64,000 bases of DNA from Polytrichum commune (lineage: Eukaryota > Streptophyta > Polytrichopsida > Polytrichales > Polytrichaceae). The notes below the pieces were generated by a model. The model saw nothing but the letters and a program-made list of their open reading frames with translations, did no database searches and had not been told where the DNA came from. Positions 36,701-47,836 of this stretch are shown in pieces. Made by a program: the position numbers and the translations under genes. Numbering within the stretch: position 1 is the stretch's first letter; each line of letters starts with the position of its first letter. Where the stretch lies: NCBI GenBank assembly GCA_950295325.1, contig OX485803.1, forward strand, positions 29,886,001 through 29,950,000. The letters run 5' to 3'.

Positions 36701-39430
36701 CCACTTAACAATGCGATGTTGCATTTTTAGAGGTTTTTCTACACTTGAATTATCGGGTGCTTGCTCGCTTGTCAATTAAGATGCAAAATTTACCCTAGGT
36801 TTCAAACAACCACCATAACATTGTTGAAATCCATAACAATATTACATGGGACTGACAATATTCAAAGGGATATTCCCGGATATTCCCCACATTCAGTCCG
36901 AATAAATGTTATGAATGCTTGTTCGAGCTTCCAACTAAAAAGTAACCACAACATCATGAGACTTTCAAATATTAACTAAATTACTTTCAAAACCAACAAT
37001 GTAAAGTTTCTATGATGGAAAGTGTGGACTCCCGGTCTCGCCCTTTACATCGTGATTGAGAGAGTTTGAAGAATGGAGTCTTCTTGTTGGTGATGGTTCC
37101 AAGTATTGGGTTGGCCTTGTCACCTTACTTTGACTTCTCACACAAGAGTTTGAAGGATTTGGCACCTCCGTGGCACTTTACCCACACTATGTCACGAGAT
37201 TGCTAAGGGTTGGCCAAGGTCTCAATCTCTTGTTTGTGGACCCCAAACCCATAGAGTTTTCAAGTGAAGGTTGAGCGATCATCGGATGTAATGTGGAACC
37301 CAATTCCACCTTTACACATTTTCCTCCTTTGAGACCTTAAATGATAGATTGGAAGCACTTAAGATAAATGAAACTCATAGAACTTTCCCTTCTAAGCTAC
37401 CGCGTAGATTGTTGATTCATGTCGCATTATATTGTCGTAAAGCGTGGGGGGCTAGAGCTTCACGGTGTCTAGGTAAACTCGTGCATTTGGAGGGTGAAAA
37501 AATGTAGTGAATTTTCTATAGTATATAATTTTATATTCAACATTGATTTCACTAAAAACAACAACAAAGATGTAGAGGGATGTATTTGGAATGGATTGAC
37601 CTTTGACCTATAGAATGACTTATTTTATTTTAAAATGTAACCACTTTCATCCACGATGGATGAGGTTACGTAGATGCCACGAAGCCCGAATCGTAAAAAG
37701 GTGGTGACTTCAACACTTTCAAAATGAAATTTCCACATGCATCTCATCGTCAAGTAGCAGCTTTTTTTTAAAGTCGTATTTATATGTGTTGAACTAGACC
37801 ATAATCTACATTAAGTTGGAAAAAGAAAGAAAATCTTAAACGTGAAAATCAATGGATGTAGTATATAAAATATGTTGGCTTGAGGAACTATTACAACACA
37901 ATTATACATTTTCTAATAAGAACATACAAGGAATGAATCGCTTTGGTTGCATATTATTGTATGGCTCCATACCATGTCATGAAAAATACTTTGGGTAGTG
38001 TATTAATCTAAATTCCTTTCTAATTACTACACTCTATACTTGATTTAAGCATGGGCCACATTGGATTTTCATTAACATTGATACATAACAACAAATATTG
38101 TACTTATTATTGTTGGCCACATTGTTCTTCTAGTAACACATATGTTCTCGACGATGTTTGTTTATGTGGACCACATGATTTACAATGACACATAGATGCC
38201 ACGTAGGCCACTAGATTATGATAGGCAACATATAAAAATATGACGTGTGACACCAAATGAGAGGCTTCAACATTCCATAACTAGACAACACATATCAACT
38301 TTGAGGAGCTTGAATGCCGATGTAGCCCACAATAAATGTACTCTACCCTCATAAACAATGCGAGTTTAGACATATTGGAATTCAAAGCCTCTCATGTGCA
38401 TGTAAGTTATGTGTTTGTCATTTGGTTTCCTTTCCTATTTGGACATCTACATGTGATTGGTATGTAGTTAGCTGAGGATCAAAGAACAAACACATATTTA
38501 AAATAGATTGGATTGCATTTTCAAATTTTAGCAACTACTCCACACTTATAACAATCATGATTGGGAGGACTTCTGCATTATTTAAGAAACCAACCAATAT
38601 GCACTTCCGATAACCACAACAAAACCATGGGAGGTTTGATTTTTGATCCAATCTTGTTTGTTTTTTTATGATTCTTCATCAAGGATTCATTGATGCAACA
38701 CAAGTTTTGTGGTGTAGATCTAATCTACAGCAGTCGGGGAACACAAAACAATGAAACGAAGAACACCCAAATACCTTATATTCCACCCATCGCAAGCAAT
38801 GCAAATTTTAGACATACTATAGAGGGCGCTCTATTTCATCTTTACGAATGCTGCGGTGTAGTTTCCATGCGAAATTCAAGAAGGGTCTCAACCAATGTAG
38901 GGTGGACACGTGGCAACACTGGAGTGGCTTACAATTAATATGTGTCGAAATAGAGAGCCGTCTACAGTAATGGAAATCCAAAACCTCAAATCATGATAGG
39001 TGAATAGTACTAAAGCCATCATGCTCTAGGAATAATGCGCTGAATTTTATAAGATTAAAAGGCTCTTGATGCGAAGTGTAACATGTGTGTTGTATGCATA
39101 TAATAAATGAAGGTGACCTGTTACCGACGTGCCAGGTTGCAGCAGTAGCTCATGATTTACCCTACTCTAACTCCCGCAGTAAAAACCAAATTTACTGCCC
39201 TCCAAAAGTAACTCTCCTTCACAATCTCCATTCATAGCTAGATCGGGGCTGGCAGGATATCTATGCCAGAGGTAGATAGGATTGGGGACGCAAACGTGGA
39301 CGATGGATGTACGTAGAAGGAGGAGTACAAGCGCTGGAGAATCTTCGTACGTCGTAGATATAGGAGGGTGGGGGTCGTTGGGGGCTGGGAGAGTAGTGGG
39401 TTTGGCCCTGCCTTTCAGAGGAAGGCAACG
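30701..39430. other. Long intergenic stretch; repeats only
   Basis: Poly-C runs at 30725-30737 and 31909-31920, diverged copies of the 0.5-kb dispersed repeat near 31100-31340 and 38440-38640, and a 5S-SINE body fragment near 35375-35485. No reading frame shows a motif or codon pattern that I would defend. Confidence 0.5.
35375..35485 (-). repeat. Fragment of the 5S-headed SINE-like family (body only)
   Basis: 'ccaatgttgccactggtgtg', 'aattatggtgt' and 'caagttggtctaa' match the body of the full copies at 48120-48542 and 50157-50565. The 5S-like head is absent. The sense strand is minus by comparison with the full copies. Confidence 0.55.
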
Positions 39431-39439
39431 CTAAATATC

Positions 39440-40270
39440 TCACTAATCACTCACTAGTCGGACCCCTCACTAATCATGGGCTTGTGTCACTAATGAGTCA
39501 CGAAACTAGTCAAGGGCGTGGATGTTAACTCCTTCGCTGCCTCCGTCCCCTGCTTCCGTGGCCAGTCCCAGTTGCGCTCCCTGAAGCCAATAATGTTACT
39601 AATATCTCACTAAGATGTCTCATTCAGAGGTGTATCCTGCCACTAATCAAGTGTCTGTCTCACTAATCAGGAGCGTAGTCTCACAAATCAGGGGCGTGGA
39701 TGTAACGCCTTTGCTGCCTTCGTTCCTGCTTCCGTTCCCTCCTCCCCAAGCTTATTACCGCCCTAATTTGTGACTAAGGAGTCACTAATCAGGGTGCGTT
39801 TGGGCAATGATAGATCGCACTAACCAGTGTTGAGTGACTAATCAGCCTGTGTGGGTGTAACCTCCCCCTTCATTGTCTTCGTGGCCGCCAGCGATGCGAT
39901 GCGCTTCGCCCACTTAAGCACAGCGGGTCACTAATCTGCAAGTAGGGAGTTACTACTAATCGGGTTGCAAGAGCAGGGAGCAGGAGGGTGGCGTGAGTAA
40001 TGAGGGATTAGTACTAAGAGAGTGACTAATCAGGTCATTAAGTGTACTAACTCCGAGGCTGGTTGCTGCCTTCGTGGCCGCCAGTGATGTGATGTGCTTC
40101 GCCAACTTAGTCACTAAACTGCGACTAAGAGGTTACTAATCAGGGTGCGGGACCCGGGGGGGGGGGGTGGGTGTGCGTACGAGGGGTTAGGGCTAAGACA
40201 GTAACTAATCGGGCGATTAAATGTAACTCCTCCGACTTGTCTGTCTGCCTTCGTGCGGGCTTCCGTGCGC
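39440..40270. repeat. Degenerate tandem array, ~170-bp unit, upstream of gene 1
   Basis: A unit with 'tcactaatca', 'gggcgtggatgtaac' and 'cctttgctgccttcgt...gcttccgtg' recurs with anchors near 39513, 39690, 39860, 40048 and 40215 (spacing about 167-188 bp). The core 'NACTAATCA' occurs roughly a dozen times. The block is much more GC-rich than the DNA to its left and lies 0.3 kb before the purine-rich leader of gene 1. It could be a satellite fragment or clustered promoter motifs. Confidence 0.65.
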
Positions 40271-40589
40271 TGTTGCTGTTGCAGAGCTTGCCAGCCAGGT
40301 TGTTTGTTCTTTCTTTCTTCCTTCCTTTCTTTCTTTGTGTTTCCACGCCTTCTTTCTCCGCGCTCGCACAAACCGTAGGTATTTGTGGTGGAGTCCGGCT
40401 TTTTACCAGCCTACTAGGAGGCCTGTTGTTCCTGTGCACAGCAGAGCAGAAAACAGAGAGCAGAAACAGACAGCAGGCTGTCTCGGGACTCGTGCTCATG
40501 TTTCACCTGCAGCGGAGCCCTATCCTGTAGTGAGTAGCCTGGCTAGACCAAACCCCTCCCGACAGACTCTCCACTTCATCGCAACACGG

Positions 40590-41989
40590 ACGATCCGAAA
40601 CCTCGTGGCAAGAGAGAGAGAGAGAGGGAGAGAGAGAGAGAGAGCGAGCCGGGAATAAGGGAGGGGGAGATGCACTGAGGAGGGCAAGAAAGGAGGACGA
40701 GACGAATAGTGACGGAAATAGTAACCGGAAAGAGAAGAGGAGCTGAGTTAACTTAACCTCCTACGAGAGCAAGGGAATAGGAACCCCGGGGAACACTGGA
40801 AACCTGGAGATACTTGAGGGGAGAGGACAAGTAGAGAGAGAGTGAGGGAGAGAGACACGGAAAGAGAGAGAGAGAGAGAGAGAAGAATAGAGGGTAATAT
40901 TATCATTGTCTGCGAGGGATTTGTAGCTGTCTTTAGAACCGGGAGATGTCGTGAGAGAAGCGTGTATGTATTAATCGGGCGTTTGTTTTCCCGATGTTTG
41001 GAGTCATGTCACGCGGTAGAATTTAGAAATGGAAGTTTAAAGCGGAATGCACGAGAAATTTAGAGGCCTGAGGCTGAGTGAGTGTGGTGCAGACAAGTGT
41101 ATTTTTGGTATTGTGGAGGATCGTTGTGTTGTTTCGACGGATGATTGCAGCCTGCCTTTGCAGTGCGTTGCTTGTAGTGATTTTTCAATCTTTTGAGGAT
41201 TACCTTTTCTGAGATCAGGAAGTGCGCTTGCCGAGGGGTTTTAGGAAAATTTTAAGGATGAAAACGCCTCGTTTTTGGCCAGGACTCCGAGCAACAACGA
41301 TGTGTTGTTGTCTTTGTAGTTTGTAGGTCTAAGTTTTTTCTCGCTGATGATTTTTTTCTGTGAATGTGTCTCGCGCCTACGATTTCCCGGAATGAGGCGC
41401 TCTTTTTGGTGAGGGTTTGTCGGGGTTTCCACGCATTTCTTGGCTAGGATCCAAAGTTTTACTCGCCGTTTGGCTTGCGGCCTGAATCTTTTTGTCTTTC
41501 TTGCGTGCAATATACAGACCGGTAGCATTCGCCGGTGAAGAAGCGCGTTTATTTGTTATTAGGTACCTTTTTTCCTTGTCCAGTTCTTGATTGATCTTTT
41601 GTGTTCGTAGATTATAATCGTGGAGATTTCGCGGCTTACGGCATTCTTCCCCTGGTTAAGGTCTGTTTATCGATGTTACGAACTCTATTATATAGGGGAA
41701 TGCTTCAGAATCCTGACGAAGCTGTTTGATTGATGTCTACCTCTTCTTTTTCACCGTCGACTTTGAGTGACGAGCATCATTATTACTTTCGTTGTAGTTT
41801 TACGGAGCTCCTTCACGTTCTGGACCATTGCTTTCTTGCTCCATCTTTATCTCATATTATTACTCACAGATGCGCATGGAGGCAAGTACTTGGAGTTTTT
41901 GATAGATGATCGTGGAGTCTATTTATTTAAATCATTGAAATTATTAAACGAGCACTTCGCCTGCGTTACCTTTCTTCACGTTGGTCGCC
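40590..41989 (+). promoter_or_regulatory. Purine-rich promoter/5' leader region of gene 1
   Basis: GA-rich tracts ((AG)n at about 40610-40645 and 40840-40882) and a GC-rich, CpG-containing composition set this apart from the AT-rich flanks, as often seen at plant promoters and 5' UTRs. A GTACCT donor-like site at 41562 and a pyrimidine-rich acceptor-like site ending 'ttactcacag' at 41870 could bound a 5' UTR intron. Short upstream open frames precede the main ATG (for example ATG at 41871). The transcription start cannot be placed by eye. Confidence 0.4.
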
Positions 41990-44197
41990 ATGGCGGAAGA
42001 ACCAGACCTGCATAATGAGGTGTATCGAGAGTTTGATGTGCGAGTGGTGGACAACGAGGAGCGATACTTTTGTCTGCTCCCTCCTTGCGTCGACAAGAAC
42101 AAGTCCCTTTCCAATCGCCAGCATTGGATCACACACAGGAAATTTGTGCACAAAGAAAAAGAGAATGACAATCTTCCAAGCGGACGTGTGATTCGGAAAT
42201 GGCTAACAGAAAAAGCAGGATACCCGCCAATTAGTCGGATCAGTGCTTCAGTAGATAGGAGAATGGTCGCGGCTCCAACCAGTATAGAGGAAGGAAATAA
42301 TAAAACGTACAACCTTGTGCTACAAATTTCTGGCCTCATGACGCAGCTCGGCAGTGCCTGGCAAGAGCTCGCTCGTGCTGTCCAAGACACCGACCAATGT
42401 AAGTTCTAAATTACAATGTTCCTTCTTCTACTATAATATTTCCAGAAATTTCAGTGTTGCTTTTGCCGAGATTTGTAAATTCAACATCATAAAAGCATTT
42501 AATGTCTGTACCGAATAGTGGCGGTCTGTAAGTATAGAGAAAATGGCTATTTCTGATATCTGTAGCCTTGAGAAACTCGATCTGTTCATACTTTAGTTCC
42601 TTGCTAGGTCCAGTTGTCGAAGTAGGAAGTAGTGTATCTTTGGCGAGATTTGTAGATTTAACATCATAATCGCTAGTTGTTTTCTCAGAACTTGAGGCAG
42701 TTAATGTCTGTTCCGAATAGTGGCGGTCTGCAAGTAGAGAGAAATTTAGCTACGTCTGATTTTTGTGGCCTTGAGAAACAGGATGGTCTGTTCATACTTT
42801 ATTTCTTTAATTGGTCCAGTTATCGAAGTAGGAAGCGGAATCTTTACACCTACGTCTGTAAGTTCAATATGGGCAACAGATCTCTTTTTGTTCTCGATTC
42901 TAACATCTGGATGATGCTCGCAGATTTCACTAGTTTTGAATAGGCTTCTGTCATTCCATACAGGTTTTCTTGAAGGGGAAACTGACTCTGAAGTTTTGAA
43001 TGCTGCAGTTAGCAAATTAGAAATTGATGTTTCTCCGTATAACTGTAAAATTAATGAGGGAGAACTCAACAGTTAATAGCAAGTTAATCCTTTTAATCTC
43101 TCCTCGATAGTTATTTATGGACACCCTGGCAATCATGAGGTGGGCTATATAAGGGCCTGTCGGTCTTGCAGTTGCGAAGTATGATATATAACATTCAAAC
43201 GAATATTTTCTGAAAGATGTAGTAGTTGTGTGTGCGTGTGTGCGGACAATTCATGAGGTTAAAGTAAATAGTTATTTATTATTAACATGTGAAGAAGCTA
43301 CTTATTACGTGGCTTTGTCTTGCAGCTATACCACATGCATTTCCACGAGTTGTGGCGGAGAAAATGAAGGAAATGTACCTGAATTTTGAGAGGGGGGCTG
43401 CAGTAGGTGGTGATATGCCAAAGAAACTTGAGGAAAGCAAAAGCAGGAAACGAAGAAGGAAGAGGGATGAACAAGAGGACCTGGACACAGGCGAATGGGG
43501 ATCGATGGGAAAAGCACTGGCAGGAGGACTTCATTTACAGAAGCTGTTGAAGCCCTTAGATATTAGGGAGAGCCAACAAATGTATCACACATCCCATGAA
43601 AATGAGCATTCGCTGGAAGGTGTTGTGGTGAGTCTCCTCTGTCTCTGCCAGATTCTTCCTGATCCAAGTTGCATCAATCTGTGGGAATCTAGCACCTTGT
43701 AACATCTGTTCAGAAGTATCTGTGCATAACCATGGATGGGTGAGAGGGTTGTGCTGTTGAATGTTTGCTTGATGATGTAAGCATTCTGCTGAAACACTGC
43801 CTCAAATTAAAAAGAGTATCATTCTGCTTCATCAGTGGAATCTTTTTAGGAGTGGAGCAAATGCACATGTGAACTGTAAAATGGGTAGAGACTTAGTTCA
43901 TGCATTTGATGGTGCCCCAACTGTCAAATTGTGATGAATAGAAAGGTGGAGACAGGTATAGCAGAAATATTTATTTACACCATATTACATCTTTTGCAGG
44001 AGGATGGTCATGAGATGCATGTAATGGGGACCAGAGGCGAGATTGGTTGGGGCCTGCATGCACTTAGCCATGGTTCTGTGATGAGCAATGTTGATCGAGG
44101 GGACCCTGGGATGGTTGGGGGCATGCATGTAGATAGGAATGATATGAGCTCGAGGATGGACGACTTGGGTCCAGCCATGGGCATTGGGGTGGGGTAG
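41990..44197 (+). CDS. Gene 1: 302-residue protein of unknown function with possible zinc-binding motif (3 exons)
   Basis: I do not recognise the family. Exons 41990-42398, 43326-43627 and 44000-44197 join in frame (909 nt; phases 1 and 0) with donors GTAAGT and GTGAGT and acceptors TTGCAG and TTGCAG. The start ATG lies in GCCATGGCG, a strong plant context. Residues 1-60 include C28-x4-C33-x11-H45-x3-H49 (plus H54), which could bind zinc. Residues 60-136 are mixed polar, with RVIRKWLTEKAGYPPISRIS and a hydrophobic helix NLVLQISGLMTQLGSAW. Residues 175-183 (KSRKRRRKR) are a likely nuclear localisation signal followed by an acidic EQEDLD. The last 65 residues are rich in Gly, Met, His and Asp. 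This suggests a nuclear, perhaps nucleic-acid-associated protein, but that is inference. The exon structure is strong; function is unknown. Confidence 0.75.
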
Positions 44198-44670
44198 CAA
44201 GTGTCAAACTCCAGAATTGCACACCAGGTGGCTTGGAAGTCACCTGCCTCTGAACATTGCAAGGGGATCCTCAAATACACAGATTGTTTGTAGAAAGAAT
44301 GGTATGTCGTAGTTGTACATATTTTTGTGTTCCAATGATGTGAGGTGGTGTTGCTTTTTGCTTGCTAATTCCTCTTTTACTAAATATATCAAAATACAAA
44401 AGAGAAGTGCTTCAATCGAGTCCCCAATCATCACCAAGTGGTGACACTAAGATGAAAGCAGCGCTCCTTTCCCTCATTCTCTCAGACTAACAGAATCAAA
44501 CAGATTGGTGTTGTTTCTGCCAAGAAACTTGGATTTCCTTACTAAAGTGAAGCATCCTTTTTGATAAATATTTGATTTTCCTGCAGTGTGTTGTTTCTCA
44601 ATGCCGTTTTGTCCATCGATGAGGTGCCTACCTATGAATGTAAAGTATTTATCGTACTCAAATCAGTGAA

Positions 44671-44844
44671 ATGTATTTTGCAGAAACTGAGGAGGACCTT
44701 GCGATTATTGCACTGGGTATCTTATTTGAGGCCAAGATTGCTGTGGTGCATTTCTGGAGTGAATCATGTGACAAGATTACCAATTTAGTCTGGGGAGGCT
44801 CTCTGGCTTTCAGTAAAAGCTCCACTGTCTCCTCTGTACCTTAG
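44671..44844 (+). CDS. Small open frame or unassigned exon downstream of gene 1
   Basis: An ATG-initiated 57-codon frame reads ETEEDLAIIALGILFEAK and continues with 'IAVVHFWSESCDKITNLVWG', a strikingly protein-like sequence. A TTTTGCAG acceptor-like site precedes ACTGAGGAGGAC, so it may be an exon rather than a stand-alone gene. Joining it to gene 1 would need phase 1, which neither exon 2 nor the GT sites near the end of exon 3 offer. It may be an alternative terminal exon, part of an unannotated gene, or an exon relic. No family recognised. Confidence 0.3.
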   Translation: MYFAETEEDLAIIALGILFEAKIAVVHFWSESCDKITNLVWGGSLAFSKSSTVSSVP

Positions 44845-45920
44845 CCCTTCGCTCACACTAATTCTGCACCCAGGTGTGTTAGTATCAGTGGTTGAAGTGG
44901 GCTATTCCCCCTTCTCCATCTCATTATACAAAAAAAATTGACATTATGATTTTTCTGTAAATGTCTTCTGGTTCCTTGTGCACCAAGTCGTATTCACTGC
45001 CTCCCACCACTACGCCTCATTTTGGAACTGTCGAGCAAATTGTGATACATTTTCCAGCTTCTCTTTTAATTTGTGACGATAGACTGGAGGAACATGAATA
45101 GATCATACAGTGATTACGTAAGGACATCATCCCATATTTCCTGAACACTAGCCTTTTGAATGGCCTAGATGTCCTTAAATGGCACTCTTAAATCTCGAAT
45201 GATTGAATCTCCCCATAAGAATTTGTCCCCCAGCCGTACCTGTTGAAATCATCACCTCCAGAACCTTGATCATGAAATTACATGAATGGTTGTCCAGCCT
45301 GTAACCCATGAACCGGTCACATCTCAAGTGACATTTCGGGAACTGGTCACTTCAAGATCATTACATGCTTGCAGCTTTCCACCAATCTGTGAAATCGGTA
45401 ACTTCAACCAATCAAATCAAGTTTCTCCTAAAGATAATGAGGGTTGTGATTACGATGAAGTATCTCTATCTTCTCTATTGTGTTCTGAGTTGAAGGGACA
45501 AAATACATCAAAAAAACGTTAATGTGATCCTCTGATGGTGGTGCCTCACGACTTCTCTTTGGTGAATTTTCAAGAACCCTTGGAGATGATAGTTTAAAAC
45601 ACATCTTAGAAAATGCTTTACTCCTCAAAGCCTACAGGGTTAGACACTTATGGAGGTGTGTGAACTTTGGAGAGTTCACTGTTCAAAGTGAAATTTGTGT
45701 CCTGCTTGTTGAACAGAGTGTAATCATTTAGAAACTTCAAGAGTGACAAGAAGTAATTTTCACCTCGTATTAGAGTAGACAGACCTATTTCCATTAACTT
45801 AAGCAATTTCGCTTTGGTGTAGTACAGGGGTGATGTTTGGGTGATTTTCACACGTCTGGAAATTGATATCAAAACATTTAACAAAAAAGTTCATAATCTA
45901 TTTCCAAGTTTGTGAAATTA

Positions 45921-45971
45921 CTATAAATTTTCAAAGGCAAGATTCTCTCCAAAGCCTTTGAAAATTTATAG
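45921..45971. repeat. Perfect 18-bp inverted repeat (hairpin)
   Basis: CTATAAATTTTCAAAGGC (45921-45938) is followed after 15 bases by its exact reverse complement (45954-45971). It could be a small foldback element. The stem is short for a plant microRNA precursor. Confidence 0.75.
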
Positions 45972-46344
45972 AATTTTGCCTTAATATAAAGAGTCGACCT
46001 ATTTCCGATATCTTAATATATAGGTTGACTTATTTCTGATAACTGAGAGATGAAAACTTGAGTACAATTAGTGCCCAAATTAGTACAAGGAACCCAAATT
46101 TGTGCTCTTTTAACTTACTTTTTTCATCATTATGAATGTGAAGGCGACATGTGTGAAACTTTACAGTTTTTCCATCACATTAGAAAATGACGGCTACATG
46201 TGTGGAACTTCACGACTTTAGGGGACTCTATATATTTAGATTTTAATTTAATTTTAAAATAAAAAACTATTTTTTAGGGGGGAGGGTCATTGGAAATAGG
46301 TATGTTTGCTCTAAACATGGTCTTGGCCAATAATCGGTAATGTA

Positions 46345-46530
46345 GGTGAATGCATGATATCGATAATCAACATCAATAATGGCATCAAAGGACTTACCCG
46401 TGGGTATCACATTTATAGTACCGGTCAAATACTGATATTTGGTGGGTATCTCAAGATGAAGGAATTTTTGTATGCTTGGACTATTGTTTGGGTCTATACT
46501 ATTCTAAACATTATTGATATTGGGACAATT
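46345..46530. repeat. Dispersed repeat shared with 23545-23765
   Basis: Ordered matches: 'ggtgaatgcatgatatc', 'caacatcaataatgg', 'atcaaaggacttac', 'ttgtttgggtctatactatt' and 'attgatattg'. Non-coding. Confidence 0.55.
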
Positions 46531-47836
46531 TTGCCAAGGAATGAAGGTTCTTGCATGGTATATATACCCAAATGGAATCAAAAACAAAAATACCATCAAA
46601 TAGCCGTTTATTATTGGTATAAAAAAAATTGAAAATTTTACTACGGATACTTGAATGGTGCCTATTCCTTATTAGGACCCCATCGGCAATGTATAGGGTA
46701 CCAAACTTTCAATTAGGTTGGAACCAATAATGCCATGACACATGTCCTGGTTTTGAGTGCTAAAGTGAGGAGGAATGATGAGTTAAAATGTGCGGTTATG
46801 ACAAACTCTAGACATTGGTAATATGTTCGGGCTAACTTTTGGCTTCCGAACTTCATAGTAATTTCAATTTAAGAAATAAAATTACCAAAAAGTTGCAATC
46901 CTCTTGATTTCTATCTTCCTACATAGGAAAATTTTGCACCACCTTATACTTCTTCATATCTAGTGCATAATCTCTCAAGTGATCCGAGTTATAGGCACCT
47001 CTACTCTATAAAACAAAAGATGGTACCACTCCAACAATGGTCTTGACCAATGTGAACAAAACACGTGGCACATTTCTTCAGAGGAATCATTATTTTGTTA
47101 AATCCCAAGCACCATCCTACTAGTGATGTTTTGCAAAAAAGGGAGATCGCACTACAAGAAAATATGAAAGGTCATATGTCATTTCCATCCAATCTTTGTC
47201 TATGAAACGGCTAATGACAATGCAAATACAATAGTAAAATCTTGGTTCTTACCTCTGGTATTCTTCCATTAGACAGATTTGAAATCTTTGCATATGACAC
47301 CTAATATTATAGTGAATCATAAAACCATCCAATGGAAGGGAACCAATGGCAAGGAACCAAGATTCCCGTAGGGATAGTACAAGAATATGGTTGCATAAGC
47401 ATCCATAAGTTTGGACTCATTGCGAAGGGCGAAGGTGTGTCTAGATACACAAATAGATGCACATTGAGGTACCTAAGAAAATGAGAAGTTGTGATAGATG
47501 CAAGAATCTGCCATTCCATTACAATCTAGGTGTTTGGGTACATACAAACAAACCAAATTAGTTAGTGTGTATCTCCATCAATGACCACAATGTGGATATA
47601 ACAGTGAGCTGTAAATTACATGTCTCTGATGAGGAATTCATATTTCCCTGTCCAATGGCACCTGAGGCCACCAGCTCGAGCTACTCTAGGTGTCAAGAGC
47701 CTTGTGATGCTTCTTATTCCATGACGTAAAAGCACGAGTGATGGTCTACTCTAAAACGTGAACTCACAAACCCGCCAAACCAATCAAGAGTCAGTAGTGT
47801 ACAACAAACTTGGCTGATGAAAAAATCACTCGGAAA

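Larger units (their letters stand above)
44845..47836. other. Intergenic DNA between the two convergent genes
   Basis: No gene supported. A 78-codon plus-strand frame (45286-45522) has protein-like composition but no motif. Also present: a perfect 18-bp hairpin (45921-45971), a dispersed repeat copy (46345-46530), and an isolated CACTACAAGAAAA at 47150 that looks like a CACTA end but has no partner. 3' UTRs of both genes presumably extend into it. Confidence 0.5.

Noticed and set aside
40140-40530. Long overlapping frames on both strands
   Set aside because: Arise from GC-rich tandem-array and promoter-like sequence; no start context or domain supports them.
45286-45522. 78-codon plus-strand frame with protein-like composition
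   Set aside because: No motif, no splice context linking it to gene 1; mentioned only within the intergenic entry.
47150-47165. CACTACAAGAAAAT, a textbook CACTA-type end
   Set aside because: No inverted partner in the window; could pair outside what is visible, but none can be shown.
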